This document shows positions 1-5,380 of a stretch of DNA of 13,296 nucleotides, one piece after another. The stretch is from positions 1 through 13,296 of the forward strand of contig JAGWBY010000067.1 of NCBI GenBank assembly GCA_021295675.1. The letters run 5' to 3'. The notes beneath the pieces are model-generated. The model had not been told where the DNA came from, did no database searches, and was given only the letters and a program-made list of their open reading frames with translations. The DNA is from Candidatus Latescibacterota bacterium. GTDB lineage: Bacteria; Latescibacterota; UBA2968; UBA8231. Position 1 is the stretch's first letter. Every line of letters begins with the position of its first letter. A program made the translations under genes and the position numbers.

Positions 1-310
1 GCCAATAGGTTTTTGCGCGTTTAATGTCTCGCGTCTGAGATGATTTGTCTCCACCGCAAAGCAGAAGAACGATTGTGTTTTCTACTTCACCGAAATAGAT
101 ACGGTAGCCTGCACCGAAATGCAACCGAATTTCAGATATGCCTTCACCGACAGGTTTGCAATCCCCAAAGTTGCCATCCACAAGGCGGTCAAGTAGTGCT
201 TCAATTCGTTCCTGCGTCTTTTGATCTCTTGATTCCAACCATTCAGTAAAAGGCTCGCGCCCGTTTGGATTCTGGTAAATTTGTAGTTCTCTCGGATGTG
301 TAGGAGGCAC
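1..310 (-). CDS. RelE/HigB-like addiction module toxin, 3' end cut by window edge
   Basis: Starting from a GTG at 310-308, the minus strand reads without a stop to the window edge (about 103 codons). The protein has the hallmarks of the small RelE/ParE-fold 'addiction module killer' family, typically about 100 aa: GREPFTEWLESRDQKTQERI near residue 17, GNFGDCKPVGEGISEIRLHF in the middle, then GAGYRIYF, a hydrophobic LLLCGGDKSSQ and DIKRAKTYW near the end. Members of this family are mostly ribosome-associated mRNA nucleases or gyrase poisons; which one applies here cannot be told. It begins one base after the stop of the upstream scrambled gene (312-652), so it was translated together with it. 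No ATG-started frame of this protein exists, so GTG with GGGAAG upstream is the best start. Only a few C-terminal residues should be missing. The family call is firm; activity is unknown. Confidence 0.8.
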   Translation of the reverse strand, partial: MPPTHPRELQIYQNPNGREPFTEWLESRDQKTQERIEALLDRLVDGNFGDCKPVGEGISEIRLHFGAGYRIYFGEVENTIVLLLCGGDKSSQTRDIKRAKTYW

Positions 311-311
311 A

Positions 312-652
312 CTACCAACTCTTCCCTTTCAGTTCCTTTGGAAAGAGCTTGCGATCAGACAGCCGGTCTTCATCCAGCGCCTGAATGAAGTACTCAAGCG
401 TCTCCCGCTGTTCATCTGCATCGCCCTCGTCTATCCATGACTGCACCAGTTACACCAGTCTATTTGCACGATCATCTGAGGGGGTAGTCGGTTCGGCTAG
501 CTCACCCAGTTGAGACACGCCCTTGGCACGGGCAATATCGCCCAGTGCTTTGGCGATAAAGGCTGCATCGCTGTCCGCTTCTTCAAAGCAGGCTTCCAAG
601 TAGGCCGCCATCTGCGCGGGCCGTCGTAGCGCGTCGTTTTAGTCTTGTCCAT
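312..652 (-). pseudogene. Scrambled antidote gene: HigA-like N-terminal half fused to another small protein
   Basis: An ATG at 652 with AGGAG upstream opens a frame (MDKTKTTRYDGP) that is out of step with what follows. Dropping one base near 615-625 joins it to MAAYLEACFEEADSDAAF and KALGDIARAKGVSQ (611 to about 510), which is the start of the antidote partner of RelE/HigB-like killers. In that family the sequence then runs into a helix-turn-helix. Here it switches to ELAEPTTPSDDRANRLV, a TAA stop at 452-450, and in the same frame LVQSWIDEGDADEQRETLEY and DRLSDRKLFPKELKGKSW, ending at 312. The second half resembles a separate family of small hypothetical proteins. So the DNA-binding part of the antidote is missing, one frameshift and one nonsense codon are present, and the product is unlikely to work. 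The toxin follows after one base. Confidence 0.75.
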
Positions 653-823
653 TGTCTGCTCCTACAGACTTTGTTTGAGACGAAGGACGTCTCGATGTCG
701 CGGTTCTGTGTTCAAGAGTTCACCTAACGGATTATCCGACAGCATATTACAGGCACGAACCTCTACGAATAGAAGCCACTCCATTGTACGGCCATTTTAC
801 GCGATTTATATCCGGGAAGCAAG

Positions 824-874
824 CTACTCATCCCTTACCCTCGTCTTTTCGGCTTAGTTGCTGTTCCAGTCGCT
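824..874 (-). repeat. Direct repeat copy 1 (3' end of a rhuM-like gene)
   Basis: About 50 bases nearly identical to 1355-1407. It encodes the C-terminal KRLEQQLSRKDEG of a RhuM-like protein. This copy has one base fewer in the C-run near 838-840 than the other copy, which shifts the last codons. Confidence 0.8.
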
Positions 875-999
875 TGGTCAGCAGCAGTATGTGCAAATTT
901 TGCATATACTGAATATTGGTCTAATTCATTGTTATTAAAGACATTTTGCAAGTCTTGGCTGCCACGGCAGTTGTCCGGAATTTCCAGATAGCTGATTGG
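828..999 (-). pseudogene. Second rhuM-like remnant
   Basis: Reading leftward there are pieces of a RhuM-family protein with most of the gene missing. LQNVFNNNELDQYSVYAKFA and HTAAD match the region that in the other copy reads LKNIFDSDELQRDSVIRKFR and ITATDG. This is followed at once, in another frame, by KRLEQQLSRKDEGKG and a TGA at 830-828, the family C-terminus. A further stretch just before it (about 960-995) reads IWKFRTTA in a shifted frame, like the KFRITA part of the other copy, so the remnant may be a mosaic of two copies. RhuM proteins were named for a Salmonella pathogenicity-island gene and often sit in type I restriction operons; their role is not settled. This remnant is certainly not functional. 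Confidence 0.6.
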
Positions 1000-1077
1000 A
1001 AAAGACGCACCGGTCAAATCGGTAAATGGAAACCGCGTCAGAACCACACTACCGCGAGAGAGCGTTGGGCGCGTCAC
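1000..1077 (-). pseudogene. MazF/PemK-like toxin, N-terminal fragment only
   Basis: A GTG at 1077-1075 overlaps the TGA of the antitoxin-like gene, the usual coupling in antitoxin-toxin pairs. It opens VTRPTLSRGSVVLTRFPFTD followed by LTGASF, which is the conserved first beta-strand region of MazF/PemK endoribonucleases (RG-x-V-x-L-x-x-FPFTDLTG). After about 26 codons the sequence turns into rhuM-like material and the rest of the roughly 110-aa toxin is absent. The open frame runs on to 835, giving a fused product of 81 codons that would lack almost the whole MazF fold. Confidence 0.65.
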
Positions 1078-1304
1078 ACCGGCTCCCCGTCCTTGGAGGA
1101 GTAAATGTCTTCTCCTTCCTCCTCCCAGAAGCCAAATGCGCCGCCTTGTTCCACCAAGCGCATAATATCCCATATTGGCACATCATCTTCCTGCCTGCGC
1201 ACGGTAATCTCTTCATATTGCTGTGCCAGTTCCACCAGTCGTTCGAGTTCGCTCTGTGGCACCAGCACTTTCTCTCCGATATGTTGGATGTGAATCGTTG
1301 TCAT
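1074..1304 (-). CDS. Small antitoxin-like protein (partner of the lost MazF/PemK toxin)
   Basis: A 76-aa acidic protein starting at ATG 1304 with AGGAG seven bases upstream. It opens with a short beta-like segment (MTTIHIQHIGEKVLVPQSE), as in many antitoxins that bind DNA through a swapped hairpin, then a helix (LERLVELAQQYEEI), then a C-terminal acidic part (GGAFGFWEEEGEDIYSS) of the sort that wraps a toxin. The role is inferred mainly from position: its stop codon overlaps the start of a MazF/PemK-like reading frame. Because that toxin is truncated, this is now an orphan antitoxin. I do not recognise a named family with certainty. Confidence 0.6.
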   Translation of the reverse strand: MTTIHIQHIGEKVLVPQSELERLVELAQQYEEITVRRQEDDVPIWDIMRLVEQGGAFGFWEEEGEDIYSSKDGEPV

Positions 1305-1354
1305 TTCGGTCTCCTATTCAGGGTTTTAAGAACGCTTCTTCTTTAACCGCTTTT

Positions 1355-1407
1355 CTACTCATCCCTTACCCCTCGTCTTTTCGGCTCAGTTGCTGTTCCA
1401 GTCTCTT
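1355..1407 (-). repeat. Direct repeat copy 2 (3' end of a rhuM-like gene)
   Basis: Partner of 824-874, 531 bases away, same orientation. Both end in the bases coding KRLEQQLSRKDEG (here TKRLEQQLSRKDEG) and both are followed by GGGATGAGTAG, suggesting that the two rhuM copies once had a following gene with the same start. Confidence 0.8.
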
Positions 1408-1787
1408 CGTCTCCCTATCAAAATCAGACTCAAACAGCCGATCCTGAACAATCCGGTATTTCTCAAACTCGCTTTCGGCATGGGCCTTGGCAATCTCGGC
1501 ACTGACTCGTCCGCTGTCTTGCAGTATCTGACGGTCAAAAGCACTGGGTATTGTAATTTTTGCCGTCGGTGGCAGTTATTCGGAATTTCCGAATAACTGA
1601 ATCTCGCTGTAATTCGTCGGAATCAAAGATGTTTTTCAGATGTTCGTTAATCGTTGGAAGGGTAACTTCAAACAACTCCGCCATCAGCTTCTGCGTCAGC
1701 CAGATAGTCTCGTCCTCATAGCGAACCTCAATTCCTCCCTCACGTGCTATTGCGGATAGTAAGATTTTTTGAGGGTTTCTTGCTCAT
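1366..1787 (-). pseudogene. rhuM: rhuM-like gene, broken by two deletions/frameshifts
   Basis: Three frames carry consecutive parts of one RhuM-family protein. The ATG at 1787, with a strong GGAGGAG upstream, reads MSKKPSKNLTIRNST and stops at TGA. The next frame supplies EGGIEVRYEDETIWLTQKLM, the segment AELFEVTLPTINEHLKNIF and DGKNYNTQ, then stops at 1535-1537. A third frame supplies FDRQILQDSGRVSAEIAKAH, KYRIVQDRLFESDFDRETKR and LSRKDEG, ending at 1366. In intact family members (around 330 aa) a few codons lie between NST and EGGIEV, and a long central part (FYNLDAI, GYRVNSRRGTQFRIWAT) lies between NTQ and the C-terminal piece; both are missing here. It follows the 38-aa membrane gene by 19 bases and belongs to the same transcription unit. 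RhuM genes commonly ride in type I restriction loci; biochemical function is unclear. Confidence 0.75.
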
Positions 1788-1806
1788 GCCGTTACTCCTC
1801 CTGCCA

Positions 1807-1923
1807 TCAGAAACCGAGCAGAATGAGAAGAACTAACGATAGGGTCGTGAAAACTATCAAGAAGATGGTCCACTTAAACATGCGGGACATCTTGGTTTCG
1901 ATCCGGTCGAGTCCTTCTGACAT
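1807..1923 (-). CDS. 38-aa single-pass membrane mini-protein
   Basis: ATG 1923 to TGA 1807, sixteen bases after the J-domain gene and nineteen before the rhuM start, in the middle of a tight leftward operon. GGAAAA precedes the ATG. The protein has a short charged N-terminus (MSEGLDRIETKMSRMFK) and then one strongly hydrophobic helix of about 20 residues (WTIFLIVF to LILLGF). Its first 20 residues after MSEG line up with the membrane-proximal part of the 67-aa protein at 4850-5053: both have L-D-x-(I/L)-E, then R-x-F-(K/R)-W-x-I at the same spacing. So the two genes look like relatives placed at the head and middle of one operon. Expected product: an inner-membrane peptide with a cytoplasmic amphipathic start. 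Function unknown. Confidence 0.6.
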   Translation of the reverse strand: MSEGLDRIETKMSRMFKWTIFLIVFTTLSLVLLILLGF

Positions 1924-1939
1924 ATTTTTTCCAAATTCG

Positions 1940-2173
1940 TCACTGCTCTATATCCTCAAACCGCTCGAACAACGCATCCAGATCGGCCCCCTCCTGTCCC
2001 GTCAGCAAGCGATAGGCATGAGCACCCTTCTTAAATGACTCTTCGGCAACCGGATTGTCCGGGTTGCGGTCGGGATGGTGCTTGAGGGCATAGCGGCGAA
2101 ATGCCGACTTTATCGTCTCTGTGGTGGCGTCCTCATCTACACCTAAAATGAGGCGAGCTTCTCGTCGTCTCAT
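1940..2173 (-). CDS. Stand-alone J-domain protein (DnaJ-like, 77 aa)
   Basis: The whole 77-aa protein is essentially one J domain. Helix I is EARLILGV, helix II is IKSAFRRYALKHH, the signature HPD is at residues 33-35 followed by RNPDNP, and helix III is EESFKKGAHAYRLLTG; a short acidic tail (LFERFEDIEQ) closes it. J domains stimulate ATP hydrolysis by DnaK/Hsp70 through HPD; proteins of this size lack the G/F-rich, zinc and client-binding parts of DnaJ, so any specificity must come from partners. It starts 12 bases after brnA, with AAGGAG lying inside the end of brnA, and is followed by a mini membrane protein, so it is co-transcribed with the hsdS-hsdM-brnTA set. A J-domain gene in such an operon is unusual. 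The J-domain call is certain, the role is not. Confidence 0.85.
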   Translation of the reverse strand: MRRREARLILGVDEDATTETIKSAFRRYALKHHPDRNPDNPVAEESFKKGAHAYRLLTGQEGADLDALFERFEDIEQ

Positions 2174-2185
2174 GCTTTTATTTTT

Positions 2186-2425
2186 TTAGCTATCTCCTTT
2201 TTCCTCGATTGGCATTGAGGTGATAATCGCCCGCAGTACTTGGTTGACGGATTCAGGAGTCTTGAATACCGCCGCGACGTCTTGATCAAGAACGACCATC
2301 AACTGCTCGCGTCCAATTTTGTCCGCAAAGCGGTTGGGCTTTGCCTTACTGTAGTCGAACTGGTATTCATCTCGCATCTCATCCGCTGCGCCAGCGGTCC
2401 GTTCAACGGATTCGGAATTCTTCAT
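2186..2425 (-). CDS. brnA: BrnA-family antitoxin
   Basis: The product from ATG 2425 is 79 aa. I prefer this start to the ATG 54 bases upstream because AGGAGG lies just before it and the family starts near here. The frame overlaps the end of brnT by 23 bases, as normal for this pair. The conserved part is YQFDYSKAKPNRFADKI, then LMVVLDQDVAAVFKTPESVN with a ribbon-helix-helix pattern, then QVLRAIITSM. BrnA binds and neutralises the RNase toxin BrnT and represses the brnTA promoter in studied cases (Brucella). Here the pair is embedded in a larger operon, so transcription probably also comes from the promoter in front of the 67-aa gene. The N-terminal 35 residues are low-complexity and charged. 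Confidence 0.75.
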   Translation of the reverse strand: MKNSESVERTAGAADEMRDEYQFDYSKAKPNRFADKIGREQLMVVLDQDVAAVFKTPESVNQVLRAIITSMPIEEKGDS

Positions 2426-2690
2426 AATCTCGGCGTTCCCTCCTTGTTGCTTGCCGAGCACTGATAATGCGGATGGCATCGTCTCGCTCGGAGAAGCATA
2501 CTAAAAGCAAATGGTTCTTATCGGAATGTCCAATGATGAATTCTCTACGTTCCTCGTTTGAGTGAGTTTCATCATCGAAAATAGCAGCAATTGGATCGCG
2601 AAATACAGTGGCTGCTTCTGCAAAACTCACATTGTGTTTTGTCTCGTTAACAGTTGCCTTATTGACATCCCACTCAAAGCGCACGCTCAT
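2403..2690 (-). CDS. brnT: BrnT-family ribonuclease toxin
   Basis: This 95-aa protein matches the BrnT (DUF497) pattern from end to end. It has FEWDVNKATVNETKHNVSF at the start, EAATVFRDP, then EERREFIIGHSDKNHLLLV, and finally RIISARQATRRERRDYEEF. BrnT has a RelE-like fold and cleaves RNA; the conserved basic C-terminal helix with RRER-x-x-YE is present, so it appears intact. Its ATG overlaps the hsdM stop by four bases (ATGA), which ties its translation to hsdM, and brnA overlaps its own end. The pair therefore behaves as part of the restriction-modification operon; it could hold the module in the genome or be a second-line response if the methylase is lost. Confidence 0.88.
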   Translation of the reverse strand: MSVRFEWDVNKATVNETKHNVSFAEAATVFRDPIAAIFDDETHSNEERREFIIGHSDKNHLLLVCFSERDDAIRIISARQATRRERRDYEEFRIR

Positions 2691-4213
2691 AGAGACGGGA
2701 TCCTGTCAATCTGTCCTAAACCTTCCTCTCGATCAATCTTCTGCAACAACTTCCCCATCGCTCCACGCACCATGCTCAATTCCTTTTCCAACTGATCGAT
2801 CTCCCTGCCCACTGCATCAATATCAATCTCCGCCTCTTCCTCAAAGGTGTCCACATAGCGCGGAATGTTCAGGTTGAAGTAGTTTTCTGCGATTTCCTCA
2901 AAGGTGGCGAGATGGGCGTATTTTTCCACATCTTCGCGTTTTTCATAAACAGCGGCGATCTTTTTGAGGTGCTCGTCCAGCAAGGTGTTTTGATTCTTGC
3001 CCGCCTGGTATTCGCGGCTCGCATCGACAAACAGAACGTCTTTGCGGCTCTCATGCGCGCCCCCTTGCTCACGCGAGCGGTCAAAGACCAAAATGGCCAC
3101 TGGTATCGAGGTGGTGGGGAACAGATTGCCGGGCAAGCCGATGACGGCATCGAGCAAGTTTTCTTCAATCAGTTGCTGGCGAATGCGCCCTTCGGCAGCG
3201 CCCCGGAACAAAACGCCGTGCGGAGCGACCACCGCAACCCGCCCCTCTTTTTCCAAAGCCGCTTCTATCATATGGCTGATAAAAGCATAATCGCCCTTGG
3301 ATTTGGGCGGCACTCCACGCCAGAAGCGGTTGTATGGGTCCGCGTCCGCGTCCTCTGCGCCCCACTTATCGAGCGAGAACGGTGGATTGGCGACCACGTT
3401 GTTGAACTTTATCAGTTGGTTGTTTTCCACCAGTGTTGGGGAGGTAAGGGTGTTGCACCATTCAATGCGGGCGGAGTCGGCACCGTGCAAAAACATGTTC
3501 ATCCGCGCCAGTGCCCAGGTGCTGCCATTCACCTCCATACCGTATAGGGAGTAGTCCTTGCCGCCCACTAGCCGGGCCGCTTCAATTAGCAGCCCTGCGG
3601 AACCGCAGGCGGGATCGCAGATGCGGGCACCTAGCTTGGGGGCGCACAGTCGCGCTACTAGTTCGGATACCTTGTGTGGAGTATAAAACTCGCCGGCTTT
3701 TTTGCCCGCGTCAGAGGCGAAACGCTCGATCAGGTAGATGTAGGTGTTGCCGATGACATCTTCCGAGACGCGGCTGGGGCTCATGTTCAATTCGGGCTTG
3801 TTGAAATCCTCCAGCAGCATTTTCAGGCGGCGATTGCGATCTCTGGTTTTGCCGAGATTGGCCTCGCTGTTGAAATCTATATTGCGGAAAACATCTTCCA
3901 GTTTCTCTTTGTTCTCCGTGATGAGTTCGCCAATATTGGCTTCCGAGCGCCGTTCATAGAGGTCGTAAAAGCTGCTGCCCTCTGGCAGGACAAAGCGCTC
4001 GTTTTTCAGCCTGCGCCGGATGCGCTCATCGTTGTCGCCGTATCTTTCTTGATATTCCTCGTAGTGATCTTTCCAGACATCGGAGATGTATTTGAGGAAT
4101 AGCATCACGAGGATGTAGTCTTTGTACCCCGCCGCATCCATCACGCCGCGAAAGGTGTCGCAGGCCGCCCAAGCGGCGTTGTTGATGTCTCTCTGTTGGA
4201 TCTGATCGCTCAT
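2687..4213 (-). CDS. hsdM: Type I restriction-modification DNA methyltransferase subunit M
   Basis: A full-length 508-aa HsdM (N6-adenine methyltransferase). Residues 1-150 are the HsdM N-terminal domain (AAWAACDTFRGVMDAAGYKD, FLKYISDVWKDH). FYTPHKV is at 177, the SAM-binding motif I DPACGSAG at 200-207, the catalytic motif IV NPPF at 276-279 and GDYAFISHMI at 307. C-terminal coiled-coil-like residues (460-498) should pack against HsdS. The usual motif I in this family is DPACGSGG; here the third Gly is Ala. With two HsdS specificity halves and two HsdM copies the enzyme would methylate adenine in a split target. It begins 35 bases after hsdS, with a T/A-rich spacer; its stop overlaps brnT. 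No HsdR lies in this window, so the locus may be methylation-only or have hsdR farther left. Confidence 0.95.
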   Translation of the reverse strand: MSDQIQQRDINNAAWAACDTFRGVMDAAGYKDYILVMLFLKYISDVWKDHYEEYQERYGDNDERIRRRLKNERFVLPEGSSFYDLYERRSEANIGELITENKEKLEDVFRNIDFNSEANLGKTRDRNRRLKMLLEDFNKPELNMSPSRVSEDVIGNTYIYLIERFASDAGKKAGEFYTPHKVSELVARLCAPKLGARICDPACGSAGLLIEAARLVGGKDYSLYGMEVNGSTWALARMNMFLHGADSARIEWCNTLTSPTLVENNQLIKFNNVVANPPFSLDKWGAEDADADPYNRFWRGVPPKSKGDYAFISHMIEAALEKEGRVAVVAPHGVLFRGAAEGRIRQQLIEENLLDAVIGLPGNLFPTTSIPVAILVFDRSREQGGAHESRKDVLFVDASREYQAGKNQNTLLDEHLKKIAAVYEKREDVEKYAHLATFEEIAENYFNLNIPRYVDTFEEEAEIDIDAVGREIDQLEKELSMVRGAMGKLLQKIDREEGLGQIDRIPSL

Positions 4214-4240
4214 ATTTTTTTATCGCTCCATCGGTTTAAT

Positions 4241-4270
4241 ATCTGCGCTCATCTGCGTCCATCTGCGGAT
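4241..4270 (-). repeat. Three 10-base tandem units (ATCTGCG plus 3)
   Basis: On the plus strand ATCTGCG occurs at 4241, 4251 and 4261, each followed by three variable bases, a strict 10-base period. It covers the last codons and stop of hsdS and the start of the hsdS-hsdM gap. Similar decanucleotide strings recur as dispersed elements in several environmental phyla. Confidence 0.8.
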
Positions 4271-4860
4271 ACCTCTGTCGCCCATCGCATCTGAATCCCG
4301 TTGACTATCAGCTTTTGCTCCTTATTCGATAAATCGGCCAAGGCGACGATGCGCTTCTGAGTTTCGAGAGGAGGCAGGGGCACTTGCAAATCATCGAGAG
4401 CGGCTTTGCCAATCACCGTCATCGCCGTTCCAGTGGCCCTGCTGTGCAAAAACGCCTGGGCTGACGACTGGTTGATAAACCAGCATAGGTACTCCGGGAG
4501 GACATGCTTGCTCGCAACCCGGATTCTCAACAGCGGAGCCGCGACAACCGCTGGACCAATTTTCGTATCAATGATTGCCGCCGTAGTGGTCTGTCCTCTG
4601 GAGCGAAAAATCAAATCTTTGCGTTTTACCAAATGGCGGTCGCTGAGATCATTCATTTTAGTAGTAATCAGATTGCGATGGCTCAGTTTATTATCCTCGG
4701 TCAGGTCGCGCATCTGAATAACCGCAATAGTCCCATCCGCTTCCGGTTCAATGCGAGAACGAAAGGCAAGGCCCATCTGGACGCGGGCGATATCTTTAAA
4801 CGTCTTTAACAACTTGAAAGCGACAGGTTTCAAATGATGTGATGTGGGGCTATCCACCAA
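4249..4860 (-). CDS. hsdS: Type I restriction-modification specificity subunit S, half-size with one TRD
   Basis: 203 aa instead of the usual 400-450, with a single target-recognition domain. It shows KDIARVQMGLAFRSRIEP (22-39), TIAVIQMRDLTEDN, DLIFRSRGQTTTAAII (82-97) and VLPEYLCWFIN (120-130). The conserved spacer-helix entry VPLPPLETQKRIVAL is at 160-174. Half-size HsdS proteins of this kind are known and act as dimers, giving a palindromic split target. The start (TTG 4860, or GTG 4857) overlaps the preceding 67-aa gene by about ten bases. The C-terminus is odd: after NKEQKLI one expects a long helix to residue about 205, but the last residues (TEVSADGRR) are encoded by a tandem 10-base repeat that runs past the stop. 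The dimer-forming helix may therefore be altered. Confidence 0.85.
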   Translation of the reverse strand: MVDSPTSHHLKPVAFKLLKTFKDIARVQMGLAFRSRIEPEADGTIAVIQMRDLTEDNKLSHRNLITTKMNDLSDRHLVKRKDLIFRSRGQTTTAAIIDTKIGPAVVAAPLLRIRVASKHVLPEYLCWFINQSSAQAFLHSRATGTAMTVIGKAALDDLQVPLPPLETQKRIVALADLSNKEQKLIVNGIQMRWATEVSADGRR

Positions 4861-5053
4861 ATAATCTCAGTCCGACGATGGTAGCCCACGTAGCCAACTG
4901 AAGGCCGATGAGCCAGCGAAAGTCTCGACGGTGGTTGATTTCTAGGCTGTCGAGGCGACGGGTGATGTCGCTGAGGCGTTGGTTAATTTGCTCGATGATG
5001 CCTTCGAGGCGGCCAATGCGCTCGCCGTGGTCGTGGGAGGTCATTTCAGCCAT
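4850..5053 (-). CDS. 67-aa coiled-coil protein with C-terminal membrane helix
   Basis: First gene of the leftward operon. ATG 5053 is preceded by AAGGAGAT at a seven-base distance, a clear ribosome binding site, and by the promoter at 5106-5134. Residues about 10-42 (ERIGRLEGIIEQINQRLSDI, RRLDSLEI) form heptads of a coiled coil; residues about 46-64 (FRWLIGLQ to VGLRLF) form one hydrophobic helix. The protein should sit in the inner membrane with its coiled coil in the cytoplasm. The end overlaps hsdS, so the two are translationally coupled. A related but shorter protein is encoded at 1807-1923. Proteins of this shape (haemolysin XhlA-like or DUF1640-like) are common and mostly uncharacterised; a role in placing the methylase at the membrane is only a guess. 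Confidence 0.7.
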   Translation of the reverse strand: MAEMTSHDHGERIGRLEGIIEQINQRLSDITRRLDSLEINHRRDFRWLIGLQLATWATIVGLRLFGG

Positions 5054-5105
5054 AATTGGAATCTCCTTAATCGGGGTTATAGCGGTAAAATTCTGTGCAG
5101 CAAAA

Positions 5106-5134
5106 AAAATAAGCGCAGACTACATCTCTGTCAA
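5106..5134 (-). promoter_or_regulatory. Sigma70-like promoter of the hsdS-hsdM operon
   Basis: Read on the minus strand: a perfect -35 box TTGACA (5134-5129), a 17-base spacer and TATTTT as the -10 box (5111-5106). It lies 53 bases upstream of the first ATG (5053), with the region between rich in A/T near the start. It is the only strong promoter-like sequence I find for the leftward genes. Confidence 0.65.
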
Positions 5135-5244
5135 TAAAATACAGTAACGGCGTTATTTCATAATATAAAGATACTAGCCCGGCCTACATCGGCGACCAGC
5201 GCCGGTTGTCGCCGCATAGCCTATTGAGCTTATTAACCATAGAG

Positions 5245-5330
5245 AGATGCTTCGACTCCGCTGCGCTCCGCTCAGCATGACAGGTACTGGTACGTGCTTC
5301 CCGGTCATGCTGAGCGAAGTCGAAGCATCT
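5245..5330. repeat. REP-like inverted repeat, copy 1
   Basis: Left arm AGATGCTTCGACTCCGCTGC continuing to CTCAGCATGA, and right arm TCATGCTGAGCGAAGTCGAA to GCATCT, which pair over about 26 bases; the left arm has a ten-base extra segment. Related to the element at 8758-8852. It sits in the 327-base gap between the divergent restriction operon and the ridA-like gene. Apart from this repeat and the promoter I see no gene in that gap. The type is widespread in intergenic DNA of environmental bacteria. Confidence 0.85.
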
Positions 5331-5380
5331 TATACCATATCAATTATTGCTAGGCTTCAACTCAAACTAGGAGATACCTT

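Noticed and set aside
835..1173. A 112-aa minus-strand protein starting at 1173
   Set aside because: Its first third is the antitoxin gene read in the wrong frame; the remainder is the MazF and rhuM scraps.
2912..4102. Long plus-strand frames opposite hsdM (2912-3547 and 3674-4102)
   Set aside because: They lie fully antisense to a well-conserved hsdM, have no ribosome binding site or family features, and reflect codon bias of the other strand.
4241..4270. Tandem decamers as a CRISPR array
   Set aside because: Units are 10 bases with no spacers and only three copies.
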